Below are positions 8,044 through 15,683 of a stretch of DNA of 33,740 nucleotides, piece by piece. The stretch spans positions 1 to 33,740 of the forward strand of contig JAVBOD010000104.1 of NCBI GenBank assembly GCA_031551045.1, in the 5' to 3' direction. Made by a program: the position numbers and the translations under genes. Positions within the stretch are counted from its first letter, which is position 1, and the number at the start of each line of letters is the position of its first letter. A model generated the notes under the pieces. That model made no database searches, was not told the origin of the DNA, and was given only the letters and a program-made list of their open reading frames with translations. The stretch comes from JAVBOD01 sp031551045. GTDB lineage: Bacteria > Bacteroidota > Bacteroidia > Bacteroidales > UBA932.

Positions 8044-8868
8044 ATGAAAAAATTTTTACTCTTCGCTTTATCCATTGTCCTGTTTGCCTCGTGCGAACAA
8101 AAAGAAACGCCGCAACAACGCGCCGGGTTCCTCGAAGGCGCTGCCAATTTCCGCGATTTGGGCGGCTACAAAACCGGCGATGGAAAAGCAACCAAATGGA
8201 AAACCTTGTTTCGTTCCCAAAAACTATCGCAACTGACCGATGCCGACGTGTCCACGCTTCGCGCAATGAAAATCAAAACGGTGGTCGATTTCCGCGACGA
8301 CGAAGAAGTGCGCAAAGACCCCTCGCGCCTGCCCGAAAGCGCAAACATGGTGCGCTTACCCATTGATGCCGGCAGCCATGATTCGACCCGCACCATCATG
8401 CAACAAATCATGTCAGGCGAGTTGGACAGCTTGCAGTGTACAGGTTTTATGGAAACAGCCAACCGGCGTTTCTGCACGGAATTTACGGAGCAATACAAGG
8501 ATTTCTTCAAAATTTTATTGGATAAAAATAATTATCCGGTAGTGTTTCATTGCACAGCCGGAAAAGATCGCACAGGCTTTGCCGCAGCAATGGTGTTAAG
8601 CGCTTTGGGAGTGGATTGGAACACTATTATGAGCGATTATCTGCTTACCAACGAATACCTGAAACCTTCGTCACTCGAGATGTTTACAAATGTTCCGGAA
8701 CAAGCGCTTCCGGTGGTAAAAATGATGAGTGGAGTCAAAGCTTCGTACCTCAATGCCGCCAAAGATGAAATCGAAAAGCAATACGGCAGCATCGACCATT
8801 ACCTGCAGCAGGCATTGGGCGTAGGCGAAACGGAAAAAGCCACGCTACGGAAGATTTTAGAAAAATAA
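8044..8868 (+). CDS. Lipoprotein tyrosine/phosphoinositide-type phosphatase (Y_phosphatase3 family)
   Basis: This secreted lipoprotein of 274 residues has signal peptide MKKFLLFALSIVLFASC and lipidation Cys17. The PTP P-loop HCTAGKDRTG gives the CX5R active site with Cys170 and Arg176. The upstream NFRDLGGY segment (36-43) is the hallmark of the Y_phosphatase3 family that includes mycobacterial PtpB. The Lys and Asp inside the loop (AGKD) are the PtpB/PTEN-like pattern linked to phosphoinositide or other multi-phosphate substrates. It should act in the periplasm or at the cell surface. It lies 73 nt after the TonB receptor with no promoter evident and is probably co-transcribed. The catalytic class is secure; the natural substrate is unknown. 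Dephosphorylating an organophosphate handled by the receptor is a reasonable guess. Confidence 0.9.
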   Translation: MKKFLLFALSIVLFASCEQKETPQQRAGFLEGAANFRDLGGYKTGDGKATKWKTLFRSQKLSQLTDADVSTLRAMKIKTVVDFRDDEEVRKDPSRLPESANMVRLPIDAGSHDSTRTIMQQIMSGELDSLQCTGFMETANRRFCTEFTEQYKDFFKILLDKNNYPVVFHCTAGKDRTGFAAAMVLSALGVDWNTIMSDYLLTNEYLKPSSLEMFTNVPEQALPVVKMMSGVKASYLNAAKDEIEKQYGSIDHYLQQALGVGETEKATLRKILEK

Positions 8869-8907
8869 CAAGAGCACCAAATGTTTCATTACAAAAAATC
8901 AAACATC

Positions 8908-9381
8908 ATGAACTATCAAAAAATAATCATCGCGTGCCTTTTATGCTTTGCGGCCTGTCCGGCTTTTGCACAAATCACCATTGGCGACGACAACTTGTAT
9001 TATACTTCGCCCACGATGGAAAAACGCTACACCGGCAAGTATGAAGAGTATTACAGCAACGGGCAGAAAAAATTATCGATGCAACTTTCAGAAGGCCGCA
9101 TCGACGGGGAATATGTGTCTTACTTCGAATCGGGACAAACGGAGGAAATACGTAATTATAAAAACGGATTGTTTCACGGCGTATGGAAAACATACAACGC
9201 CAAAGGCTCGTTGATTGCCGAGGCATCTTATAACGAAAACCAAAAAGACGGCAAATGGATCGTGTGGGACGACAGCGGCACCAAACGCTACGAAATGTTC
9301 TACGAGAACGGCAAACGTACCGGCACCTGGCTGATGTGGGACGAGCACGGAAAGCTGTCCTCTCAGAAAAAATATGAGTAA
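8908..9381 (+). CDS. Secreted MORN-like repeat protein
   Basis: This exported protein of 157 residues has signal peptide MNYQKIIIACLLCFAACPAFA. After it come repeated units of about 23 residues of the type YYSNGQKK, YFESGQTEE, GVWKTYNAKGSLIAE, GKWIVWDDSGTKR and GTWLMWDEHGKL. These are toxin-antitoxin-system YwqK/MORN-like beta-hairpin repeats, common in Bacteroidetes surface and periplasmic proteins and usually of unknown role. An in-frame ATG at 8881 would add nine residues before the signal peptide; the ATG at 8908 gives a normal signal peptide and is preferred. It follows the phosphatase by 39 nt, so it is likely the last gene of the receptor operon. The repeat class is clear; the function is not. 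Confidence 0.85.
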   Translation: MNYQKIIIACLLCFAACPAFAQITIGDDNLYYTSPTMEKRYTGKYEEYYSNGQKKLSMQLSEGRIDGEYVSYFESGQTEEIRNYKNGLFHGVWKTYNAKGSLIAEASYNENQKDGKWIVWDDSGTKRYEMFYENGKRTGTWLMWDEHGKLSSQKKYE

Positions 9382-9432
9382 TACCGATTTTACATTCGTA
9401 TAACAATTCGATAAATTAAATTTCAATTTTCG

Positions 9433-9449
9433 TTAACACTCACTTAACA
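9433..9449 (+). promoter_or_regulatory. TTAACA-N5-TTAACA direct repeat (Pho-box-like operator)
   Basis: Two perfect TTAACA hexamers start at 9433 and 9444, 11 bp apart, and the second ends 9 bp before the -7 element. Spacing matches the 5001-5061 array exactly (6-5-6-9 before the -7). Weaker in-phase hexamers occur upstream at 9389 (TTTACA) and 9400 (ATAACA). The likely binder is a PhoB/PhoP-type response regulator, by inference. Confidence 0.6.
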
Positions 9450-9458
9450 CAAGCCCTT

Positions 9459-9466
9459 TATCTTTG
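9459..9466 (+). promoter_or_regulatory. -7 element of the CarboxypepD_reg-like gene promoter
   Basis: TATCTTTG is a perfect TAnnTTTG match. It predicts a leader of about 40 nt before the ATG at 9511. No TTTG -33 box is present; the TTAACA repeat occupies that place. Confidence 0.65.
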
Positions 9467-9510
9467 CGGCATCAAACAAAACGACTATTATAATTTTAAA
9501 AACAACGAAT

Positions 9511-9882
9511 ATGAAAACAAGTTTTTTCCGCCTCCTCTGCCGCATCATGTGCCTGTCGGCAATTTGTGTAAGCAGCGTAACATGGGCTACTGCAAAAAAT
9601 GAAAACAGTAAAAAAGAAACAGCCGAAGCTGCTCCTGCAAAAACATACACGATTACCGGGCGCATCCTCGACAAGGACACCAATGAACCGTTGGCCGGCG
9701 TATTGCTGAAAGTGTGTGGTTCCGGCAAGAGCATTTACACCGACCTCGACGGGAACTATACCATCACAGAGGTCGTTCCCGGGCAATGCGAAGTAAAAGT
9801 AGAATTAATCTCATACGAAACAAAGGTGGTAAAATTGACTCCTGTCAACAACATGTCCCTTAACTTGACGATGAGCAAGTAA
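9511..9882 (+). CDS. Small secreted CarboxypepD_reg-like domain protein
   Basis: This exported protein of 123 residues has signal peptide MKTSFFRLLCRIMCLSAICV... and a short Lys/Glu/Ala-rich linker. It contains one CarboxypepD_reg-like beta-sandwich: YTITGRILDKDTNEPLAGVLLKV, then IYTDLDGNYTI and a C-terminal strand. The same fold forms the N-terminal domain of the TonB receptor at 5103, but here it stands alone with no plug or barrel. Its promoter has the same operator geometry as the receptor promoter, so the two are probably co-regulated. A terminator follows at 9902. A free domain might bind the receptor, TonB or the substrate in the periplasm; this is speculation. The domain is clear, the function unknown. 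Confidence 0.85.
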   Translation: MKTSFFRLLCRIMCLSAICVSSVTWATAKNENSKKETAEAAPAKTYTITGRILDKDTNEPLAGVLLKVCGSGKSIYTDLDGNYTITEVVPGQCEVKVELISYETKVVKLTPVNNMSLNLTMSK

Positions 9883-9901
9883 GCTACAACAGTACAACTC
9901 G

Positions 9902-9940
9902 AACCCCGGCAGATGCGCGTTTTCTGCCGGGGTTTTTCTT
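9902..9940 (+). terminator. Rho-independent terminator
   Basis: A 12-bp perfect stem (AACCCCGGCAGA at 9902-9913 with TCTGCCGGGGTT at 9923-9934) is followed by a T-rich tail. It closes the 9511 gene and insulates the next promoter. Confidence 0.9.
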
Positions 9941-9955
9941 TTGCTACATTTTCAC

Positions 9956-9963
9956 TACATTTG
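9956..9963 (+). promoter_or_regulatory. -7 element of the DUF2148 gene promoter
   Basis: TACATTTG is a perfect TAnnTTTG match 23 nt before the ATG at 9987, directly after the previous terminator. Confidence 0.6.
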
Positions 9964-9986
9964 TACAAAACAAACCGTATCGTTTT

Positions 9987-10517
9987 ATGATAGTCAAAGA
10001 ATCCGCTTCGCGCCGCAGGGCCGTACAACAAGTTGCCGAACAAATGATGCTGGCCGCACGCACCGCACCCAAAGCCCGCGGTTGCGACAGTTTAATTATA
10101 CTTTCCTTATTCGACGACAACCTGCAAAAATTAGCCGACAAGATGGAAGAAATCGGCCAGCGCACCGACACGGCATTCTTTATTCGCGATGCCAAGTGCG
10201 TGCGTGTATCGCAAGCCGCGGTGCTTGTCGGCACACGCATCGAGCCGCGCCGGTTGAATCATTGCGGCATGTGCGGCATGGGAAATTGCGATAACAAACT
10301 TACCGCACCCGATGTGCCTTGCGCCATGAATACGATGGATTTAGGAATCGCTTTAGGCTCGGCTGCCGCCACTGCCGCCCAGTTTCACACAGACAGCCGC
10401 ATTATGTTCAGCGCCGGAAAAGCGGCCATTGCACTCAATTTCTTTAATGAAGATATTCATGTGGCTTTCGGCATTCCGCTGAGTTGTTCGGCCAAAAGCC
10501 CGTTTTTCGACAGATAG
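9987..10517 (+). CDS. DUF2148 ferredoxin-like domain protein
   Basis: This cytosolic protein of 176 residues has no signal peptide. The centre holds a cysteine cluster, CGMCGMGNC followed by a further Cys in VPCAMNTMD, typical of the DUF2148 'ferredoxin domain-containing' family. The cluster probably binds an iron-sulfur centre or another metal. The C-terminal part, MDLGIALGSAAATAAQFHTDSRIMFSAGKAA, resembles a nitroreductase-like half. The N-terminus MIVKESASRRRAVQQVAEQM fits the family start. Members are common in anaerobes, but I know of no established activity. It is a single-gene unit between its own promoter and a bidirectional terminator. The family call is good; the function is unknown. 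Confidence 0.85.
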   Translation: MIVKESASRRRAVQQVAEQMMLAARTAPKARGCDSLIILSLFDDNLQKLADKMEEIGQRTDTAFFIRDAKCVRVSQAAVLVGTRIEPRRLNHCGMCGMGNCDNKLTAPDVPCAMNTMDLGIALGSAAATAAQFHTDSRIMFSAGKAAIALNFFNEDIHVAFGIPLSCSAKSPFFDR

Positions 10518-10540
10518 CTTACCTGTTCCGATAAAATAGA

Positions 10541-10565
10541 AAGCCTCCTTGCGGGAGGCTTTACT
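10541..10565. terminator. Bidirectional terminator between convergent genes
   Basis: The stem AAGCCTCC (10541-10548) / GGAGGCTT (10554-10561) with a 5-nt loop lies between the DUF2148 gene and the deoxyhypusine-synthase-like gene. It has a short T-rich tail on each strand. Confidence 0.75.
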
Positions 10566-10579
10566 TAATTGTAGAAGGT

Positions 10580-11641
10580 CTATTTCTTCTTGGCGGGTTT
10601 CTTTTCATCTTTCGAGAAAAGTTTTGCCCACTCATATTTTTTCCGTTTTTTCCAATCGCCTTGATGATACGCATAGCTGGAAATCAAAGGCACAACAGTA
10701 GTAGCTTCGGCATATACCATTTGTTCGTGCACCGTTTCCACTTTCCCCCATGATGAAGCTTCTTTTAAGGTAGAACTGGAACAAGCGCCGTCGCGCACAT
10801 CGGCTACCGTGATTTGTACGGCATATTGGTGCATCGGAGCATCAATGCCTAAACATTCGGCACATACTACGGTATCTTGTGCAAAATTTTTCGGTACACC
10901 ACCGCCTACCATAAATAATCCGGTGCTCTTACAAGCAATCTTAATATCGGTCAATTCGCGGAAATCGGCAACCGAATCAATTGTCATGTAGGGTTTTCCT
11001 GCTTTTTTGCGTTCTACCTGATGCATCACCAAGCCGAAGCCGGCGCTGCAATCGCTGAAAGCCGGCGCAAAAACAGGCACATTGTATTCATAACATGTTT
11101 GCAATAACGAATTTTTCTTTTTAGAATTTTTCGTCAGCCATTTCCCGATTTCCCAAATAAATTCACGCGAGGAGTAAGGGCGCGGCTCCAAGCTATCGGC
11201 TATTTTCTTGATAGTAGCATCGCATGCCTGCAACTCTTCCTCATCAATATAAGTATCGTAAATACGGTCGATGTAGTTCCCTCGCAACACCTTGTCGTCC
11301 ACAAATTGCGATCCTTTGTAGTGCTTGTATCCCAACGCTTCGAAAAAATCCATGTCAATAATCGAGGCTCCGGTGGAAACGATACAATCAATCATATTGA
11401 AGCGCACCATATCTACATATACCTGCATACATCCGCCGGCGCTGGTACTTCCGGCCAATGTCAGCCAGTTGCTGCAATTGTTATCTTTAATCATCAATTG
11501 CAGAATATCGGCAGCATTCGCCGTATCGCGTGACGAGAAAGACATATCGCGCATAGCATCGATTATCGGACGCGCATCAATCTTCGTAATGTCGATATGC
11601 TTTACGATTTCTTTCAGCATATCTTTTTTCTTTTTTGCCAT
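10580..11641 (-). CDS. Deoxyhypusine synthase-like (DHS family) NAD-dependent enzyme
   Basis: This cytosolic enzyme of 353 residues belongs to the deoxyhypusine/homospermidine synthase family, which moves an aminobutyl group from spermidine or a related amine. Recognisable segments are TLAGSTSAGG near 62-70, STGASIIDMDFFEALG at 89-104, GGGVPKNF (NAD binding) at 246-253 and EASSWGKV, in which Lys300 matches the catalytic Lys329 of human DHS. Both ends are unusually lysine-rich. Bacteria lack eIF5A, so hypusine formation is excluded; polyamine synthesis such as homospermidine formation is more likely. A fold-III PLP decarboxylase of the arginine-decarboxylase type lies 4 kb away at 15684, and such genes are neighbours in other Bacteroidetes. 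The family is secure; substrates are not known. Confidence 0.9.
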   Translation of the reverse strand: MAKKKKDMLKEIVKHIDITKIDARPIIDAMRDMSFSSRDTANAADILQLMIKDNNCSNWLTLAGSTSAGGCMQVYVDMVRFNMIDCIVSTGASIIDMDFFEALGYKHYKGSQFVDDKVLRGNYIDRIYDTYIDEEELQACDATIKKIADSLEPRPYSSREFIWEIGKWLTKNSKKKNSLLQTCYEYNVPVFAPAFSDCSAGFGLVMHQVERKKAGKPYMTIDSVADFRELTDIKIACKSTGLFMVGGGVPKNFAQDTVVCAECLGIDAPMHQYAVQITVADVRDGACSSSTLKEASSWGKVETVHEQMVYAEATTVVPLISSYAYHQGDWKKRKKYEWAKLFSKDEKKPAKKK

Positions 11642-11673
11642 AGCTTTTTTAATATCTAAGTAAATAATTTCTG

Positions 11674-11681
11674 CAAAGATA
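11674..11681 (-). promoter_or_regulatory. -7 element of the DHS-like gene promoter
   Basis: On the minus strand it reads TATCTTTG, 32 nt before the start codon at 11641. Confidence 0.55.
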
Positions 11682-11778
11682 GGACTTTATAATGAATGTA
11701 GAAAGCTCCGCCGCGGTTGTTTCAGAGCAAACGCATCTAAATTGGATGGGACTTGAAATTGCTTATCACGAAGTAGTA

Positions 11779-11846
11779 ATATATGTATAACTGTGGGTAA
11801 GCGAAGTATTACCCGTGATTATTAACATATATCCCCTTCGGGGATA
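11779..11846. repeat. Compound hairpin repeat element
   Basis: Outer 8-bp inverted arms (ATATATGT 11779-11786, ACATATAT 11825-11832) enclose a GGGTAA/TTACCC hairpin at 11795-11814. They abut an ATCCCCTTCGGGGAT hairpin at 11831-11845. It lies in the 291-bp gap between the DHS-like gene and the symporter gene and resembles the REP-like elements of Bacteroidetes. No gene is visible in the rest of the gap. Confidence 0.6.
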
Positions 11847-11932
11847 AAATAACGGCATATAGGCTAAAGTCATTCAGGCGGGTACGACCGAATCGTCCTC
11901 TGTTAATCTTTTTACGAAATACGAGCAATTTC

Positions 11933-13156
11933 TTAAATCGTCAACTCCTCCCCTTCCGTTTTCGCGACAATCACAGCAACACACATATCGCCATACACAT
12001 TAATGGTCGTTCGTGCCATATCACATAATTGTTGTACGGCCAATACAATACCAATCCCTTCGCGGGGCAATCCCACGGCATCCAGCACCACCGCCATCAT
12101 CACGATACCGGCCATCGGGATACCGGCGGCTCCCACAGCAGCCAACAACACTGTAAGCACCATTATAATTTGCTGCCCAACCGTTAAATCGATGCCGAAT
12201 AATTGAGCAATAAACAACGCACTCACACATTCGTAGAGCGCTGTTCCGTTCATGTTAATCGTAGCTCCCAAGGGTAATGTAAAGCTGACAATTTTATTGG
12301 ATACGCCACATTTTTCTTCCGTATCGCGCATCGATAACGGTAAGGTTGCCCCGGACGAACAGGTGGAAAAAGCCGTCAGCAAAGCGGCTGACATTTTTTG
12401 AATATGTTTCCATGGATTTACGTTGCCTAAAAAATAAACCAAACCAGGCAACACCAGCGCACCCTGAATCAGACATCCTGCCCAGACAATACCCGTGTAA
12501 AGCCCTAAACCTTGGGCCACACCTAAAAGTTTCGAGTGATCGCCGGCATAAGCGCCGACCATGTTAGCCACAATAGCAAAAATACCAATCGGCGTGAACT
12601 TGATAATGAACATAGTCACCTTCATGGTGACCTGATAGAGCGCATCAAAAAAATCCGTTAAGACTTTGCGGGGCTTTTCATTTATCAACGTGGTAAAATA
12701 GCCGAATAAGATGGCGAAAAAAATGACCGGCAGCAGATTTCCTTTTGATAAATCTTCAAAAATATTTTGAGGAACAATGGCTATCAATTGCTCAAGTAGA
12801 GACAATTTTGCGGTAGCTGTGTCCGTCCAACCCTCCTGTATCGGCATGGCCACGCCCACTCCGGGTTTAATAATATTACAAAGTATCAATCCGAGAACAG
12901 CAGCAACCAATGTTGTAAAGGCATACAAGCCCAACGTTTTCCCGGCAATACGCCCTAAATGCATGGATGGGCCGATGCCGGTCATACCGTTGAAAAGCGA
13001 AGTAAAGACGATAGGAATCACGATCATTCGCAAAGCGCGCAGGAAAATATCGCCCGCCCATTTCACATGGCCCGTATAAGTAGAAAAAAAGATGCCGAAC
13101 ACAACACCTAATGCAATTGCGATAAGTATTTGCCAATGCAATGCGAGTTTTTTCAT
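11933..13156 (-). CDS. Dicarboxylate/amino acid:cation symporter (DAACS family)
   Basis: This inner-membrane secondary transporter imports glutamate, aspartate or C4-dicarboxylates with H+ or Na+. The 407 residues match the family. The start MKKLALHWQILIAIALGVVFGIFF gives the first membrane helix. The serine-rich re-entrant loop FSTCSSGATLPLSM and the NMNGTALYE motif of helix 7 are intact, as is the second hairpin with AAGIPMAG. The C-terminal substrate-binding helix has DMARTTINVYGD, where the Arg-Thr-x-x-Asn pattern is typical of this family. It starts 12 nt after the tamL stop codon on the same strand and is probably co-transcribed with it. The exact substrate cannot be read from the sequence. 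Confidence 0.93.
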   Translation of the reverse strand: MKKLALHWQILIAIALGVVFGIFFSTYTGHVKWAGDIFLRALRMIVIPIVFTSLFNGMTGIGPSMHLGRIAGKTLGLYAFTTLVAAVLGLILCNIIKPGVGVAMPIQEGWTDTATAKLSLLEQLIAIVPQNIFEDLSKGNLLPVIFFAILFGYFTTLINEKPRKVLTDFFDALYQVTMKVTMFIIKFTPIGIFAIVANMVGAYAGDHSKLLGVAQGLGLYTGIVWAGCLIQGALVLPGLVYFLGNVNPWKHIQKMSAALLTAFSTCSSGATLPLSMRDTEEKCGVSNKIVSFTLPLGATINMNGTALYECVSALFIAQLFGIDLTVGQQIIMVLTVLLAAVGAAGIPMAGIVMMAVVLDAVGLPREGIGIVLAVQQLCDMARTTINVYGDMCVAVIVAKTEGEELTI

Positions 13157-13168
13157 CCGGTATATTTT

Positions 13169-15481
13169 CTAAAATGAATATCCTACCCCGATATGGAAAG
13201 CATAGTTATCGCGTTTCAACCATTTCAAAGGAGAAATCCATCCCTGGTATGCTCGAGGTTCATAGATTTTCAAGCCTAAGTCGAAACGAATAATTACAAA
13301 TTTAAAATTCAACCGAAAGCCCAAACCCGTATTCATGGCTATTTGTTTATAAAAAGTAGAAATGTCGAAAATAGCATCGGGTTGAGACGATTCGTTTCTA
13401 AGCGCCCAAACATTCCCCGCCTCCAAAAACAAGGCACCTTCCAGCGGAGAAATAATACCATAACGATATTCGATGTTGGCTTCCAGTTTCAACTCCCCGA
13501 CCTGGTTCGGAATAGAGAATGTGGTATCCAACGGTGCGGAACCGGGCCCCACCGTACGCGCCTGCCAACCTCGCAAACTATATGCTCCTCCGGCAAAATA
13601 CACTTCTTCAAACGGGAGCGAGATAGAGTTTCCATAACCACGGCCGACGCCTGCAAAAATACGATATGCCAAGGTATTGTTTTTATCAATAACCTGATAG
13701 TAGGAATAATTAATATCCATTTTTGCATACTGGGAATAAGGGACTCCCCAGATTAAATGCGCATCGGACGATGCGTCATACTTTAATTGATTATTAAATA
13801 AGCTCAATATATTCCCCGCTATGGCAGCATTCCATCGCAGATAGTAGGAGTTAGACTCTTGGTTGTCGGCACGATTCGTATAGATTACCGAGCCGGATGC
13901 GCCCAGTACAAAGTGGTCTTCGTATCGATTCCGCAAATACGGGTCGTTTAAACTTTGATAAAACGACGGGCTCATATTGTAGATGCGCACAATATTGGCG
14001 TTTAACAAGTTCAGCACATAGCTCAGTTGCCTGGAAGTACGCCAGTTGTAGGAATAATTCAACGAAATGGAATTACGTGTATATTCAGGCCGCAATTGAT
14101 AACTATAGGAAGCCGAAAATTCCGTACGCGGCGAGAATATTCGAAAATACCTGCTTACATAAGGAAAAAGAAATCGAGGAACACTAATGGACGAAGTGGC
14201 CGATAACTCGGTAGAACGCTGCGAGTGATCACTAAAGTTTAGCAAGAAATTTCCGGCAAAACCCACATTCAACCATTCTGCTCCTCTAAATAAATTTTTG
14301 TGAAAATAATTAATAGCCGGCGAAAGCCCGAATAAACCGGATGAATTACTGGAAAAATCGGCTGCAATTTTATAGCCTTGAGACGGCGACGGAGTGAGCC
14401 TCACCGTGCAATCAACCAAGGTATCACGTAATGTTTCCGGCGAATCGTCAAACTGTATATTAATGGTTCGGAACATACGCATTTCCGAGAAATTGTCGTA
14501 TGTGCGATTTACGCGCCTCTCATTATACACCGAGCCGGGAATAATATTATTCAGGTAATTTAAAATCCCCGGACGGAGATCTTTATTACCGTGGTATAAC
14601 ATATATACTTTCCCGATGGGAGATTCCGAACGAATGACGAGGGTGTCATAATTGGCGGCATAGGTACTGTCCATAATGCTGCGTTCCGCATCGTAGTCGG
14701 TGTATATATAAACATTCCTTATGCGATAAGGCCGAAAAGAAAGCGTATCACGTTGTTCTGCTGTCGCAACGACAAAAGGCGCCACATTCATAATTAAATT
14801 AGCGGTATAGTTGCCGGCAAGGGAATCGGCCTCATATGTGATATACGTTTTTTGGAAACTAAAAAACCCTCTATTACGCAAAAGTGTAGCAATACGTACC
14901 CGTTCTTGGTCTAACAAATCCAGCGATAGAATCTTTCCGCTTTTTAATAAACTCCGGGAGGTATCAGACAATATAATTTGCTTTAATGATTCATCATAAA
15001 TATGGTAGCCTATATTTCGCAGCTTATGTGGCGTTCCTACTTTTACATCATAATGCACGGTCGCTTTAAACCTTTTATAGGACACAGAATCTTCAATATC
15101 CGAATTATAATATCCCTGTGTAATAAGGTATTGCTTCATGTTTTGAATACTGCTCGGAAGTGTCGAGTGGTCTAAAACAACCGGCGCTTCTCCAAATTTT
15201 TTCAACGTCTTTCCCCACCAACAACTATCACAGTCCGGACTCAAATTATAAAAACCTAAATGAAATTTTATCCCGAATAAGGTTGTTTTGTTAGGTTGCT
15301 GAATAATATACTGGCTGATTTTCCGTTTAGAGATTTTCTTATTATCCTTAATATTTACCTCATTTTTTTTCAAAAGGTACTCCCCACTCTTCAAATACTT
15401 TTTCGAGCTGCACGAAGTAGCCAAAAATGCAGCTAAAATAATATATATCAATAATTTATAAAATCGAGCAGGCATTGTCAT
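13169..15481 (-). CDS. tamL: TamL-type BamA/TamA-family outer-membrane lipoprotein
   Basis: This 770-residue outer-membrane assembly factor of the Omp85 superfamily has a lipoprotein signal (MTMPARFYKL...LATSCSSKK, Cys24). This is the feature that distinguishes Bacteroidetes TamL from TamA and BamA. POTRA-like alpha/beta repeats occupy roughly residues 60-350, for example YLITQGYYNSDIEDSV and LLRNRGFFSFQ. The C-terminal bacterial surface-antigen barrel contains SLPFEEVYFAGGAYSLRGWQARTVGPG (an R-G-W version of the lid-lock motif) and ends in the aromatic GVGYSF. TamL is thought to work with TamB, but no tamB is adjacent here. The symporter gene follows by 12 nt. Met3 is an alternative start. 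The assignment is good; its exact clients are unknown. Confidence 0.88.
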   Translation of the reverse strand: MTMPARFYKLLIYIILAAFLATSCSSKKYLKSGEYLLKKNEVNIKDNKKISKRKISQYIIQQPNKTTLFGIKFHLGFYNLSPDCDSCWWGKTLKKFGEAPVVLDHSTLPSSIQNMKQYLITQGYYNSDIEDSVSYKRFKATVHYDVKVGTPHKLRNIGYHIYDESLKQIILSDTSRSLLKSGKILSLDLLDQERVRIATLLRNRGFFSFQKTYITYEADSLAGNYTANLIMNVAPFVVATAEQRDTLSFRPYRIRNVYIYTDYDAERSIMDSTYAANYDTLVIRSESPIGKVYMLYHGNKDLRPGILNYLNNIIPGSVYNERRVNRTYDNFSEMRMFRTINIQFDDSPETLRDTLVDCTVRLTPSPSQGYKIAADFSSNSSGLFGLSPAINYFHKNLFRGAEWLNVGFAGNFLLNFSDHSQRSTELSATSSISVPRFLFPYVSRYFRIFSPRTEFSASYSYQLRPEYTRNSISLNYSYNWRTSRQLSYVLNLLNANIVRIYNMSPSFYQSLNDPYLRNRYEDHFVLGASGSVIYTNRADNQESNSYYLRWNAAIAGNILSLFNNQLKYDASSDAHLIWGVPYSQYAKMDINYSYYQVIDKNNTLAYRIFAGVGRGYGNSISLPFEEVYFAGGAYSLRGWQARTVGPGSAPLDTTFSIPNQVGELKLEANIEYRYGIISPLEGALFLEAGNVWALRNESSQPDAIFDISTFYKQIAMNTGLGFRLNFKFVIIRFDLGLKIYEPRAYQGWISPLKWLKRDNYAFHIGVGYSF

Positions 15482-15504
15482 TTATCCATTAACATAATAA
15501 CTTA

Positions 15505-15512
15505 CAAAGTTA
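15505..15512 (-). promoter_or_regulatory. -7 element of the tamL promoter
   Basis: On the minus strand it reads TAACTTTG, 23 nt before the tamL start. Confidence 0.5.
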
Positions 15513-15605
15513 TACAAAAAAAACCGGATAGCTATGTATTTTTATTTCATTTTTCTTTCCCTAAAAAAAGTGCCTATTTTGTTTTTATTTATAAAAAATT
15601 ACATG

Positions 15606-15613
15606 TACGTTTG
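15606..15613 (+). promoter_or_regulatory. -7 element of the PLP decarboxylase promoter
   Basis: TACGTTTG matches TAnnTTTG and predicts a leader of about 65 nt before the ATG at 15684. A TTTG lies upstream at 15578, slightly too far for an ideal -33 box. Confidence 0.5.
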
Positions 15614-15683
15614 CATCGAAAATGAAAATCCGAGTGATTTACATTAATTATTTTTCACCAATGTAATTAACTTACTTATTAAA

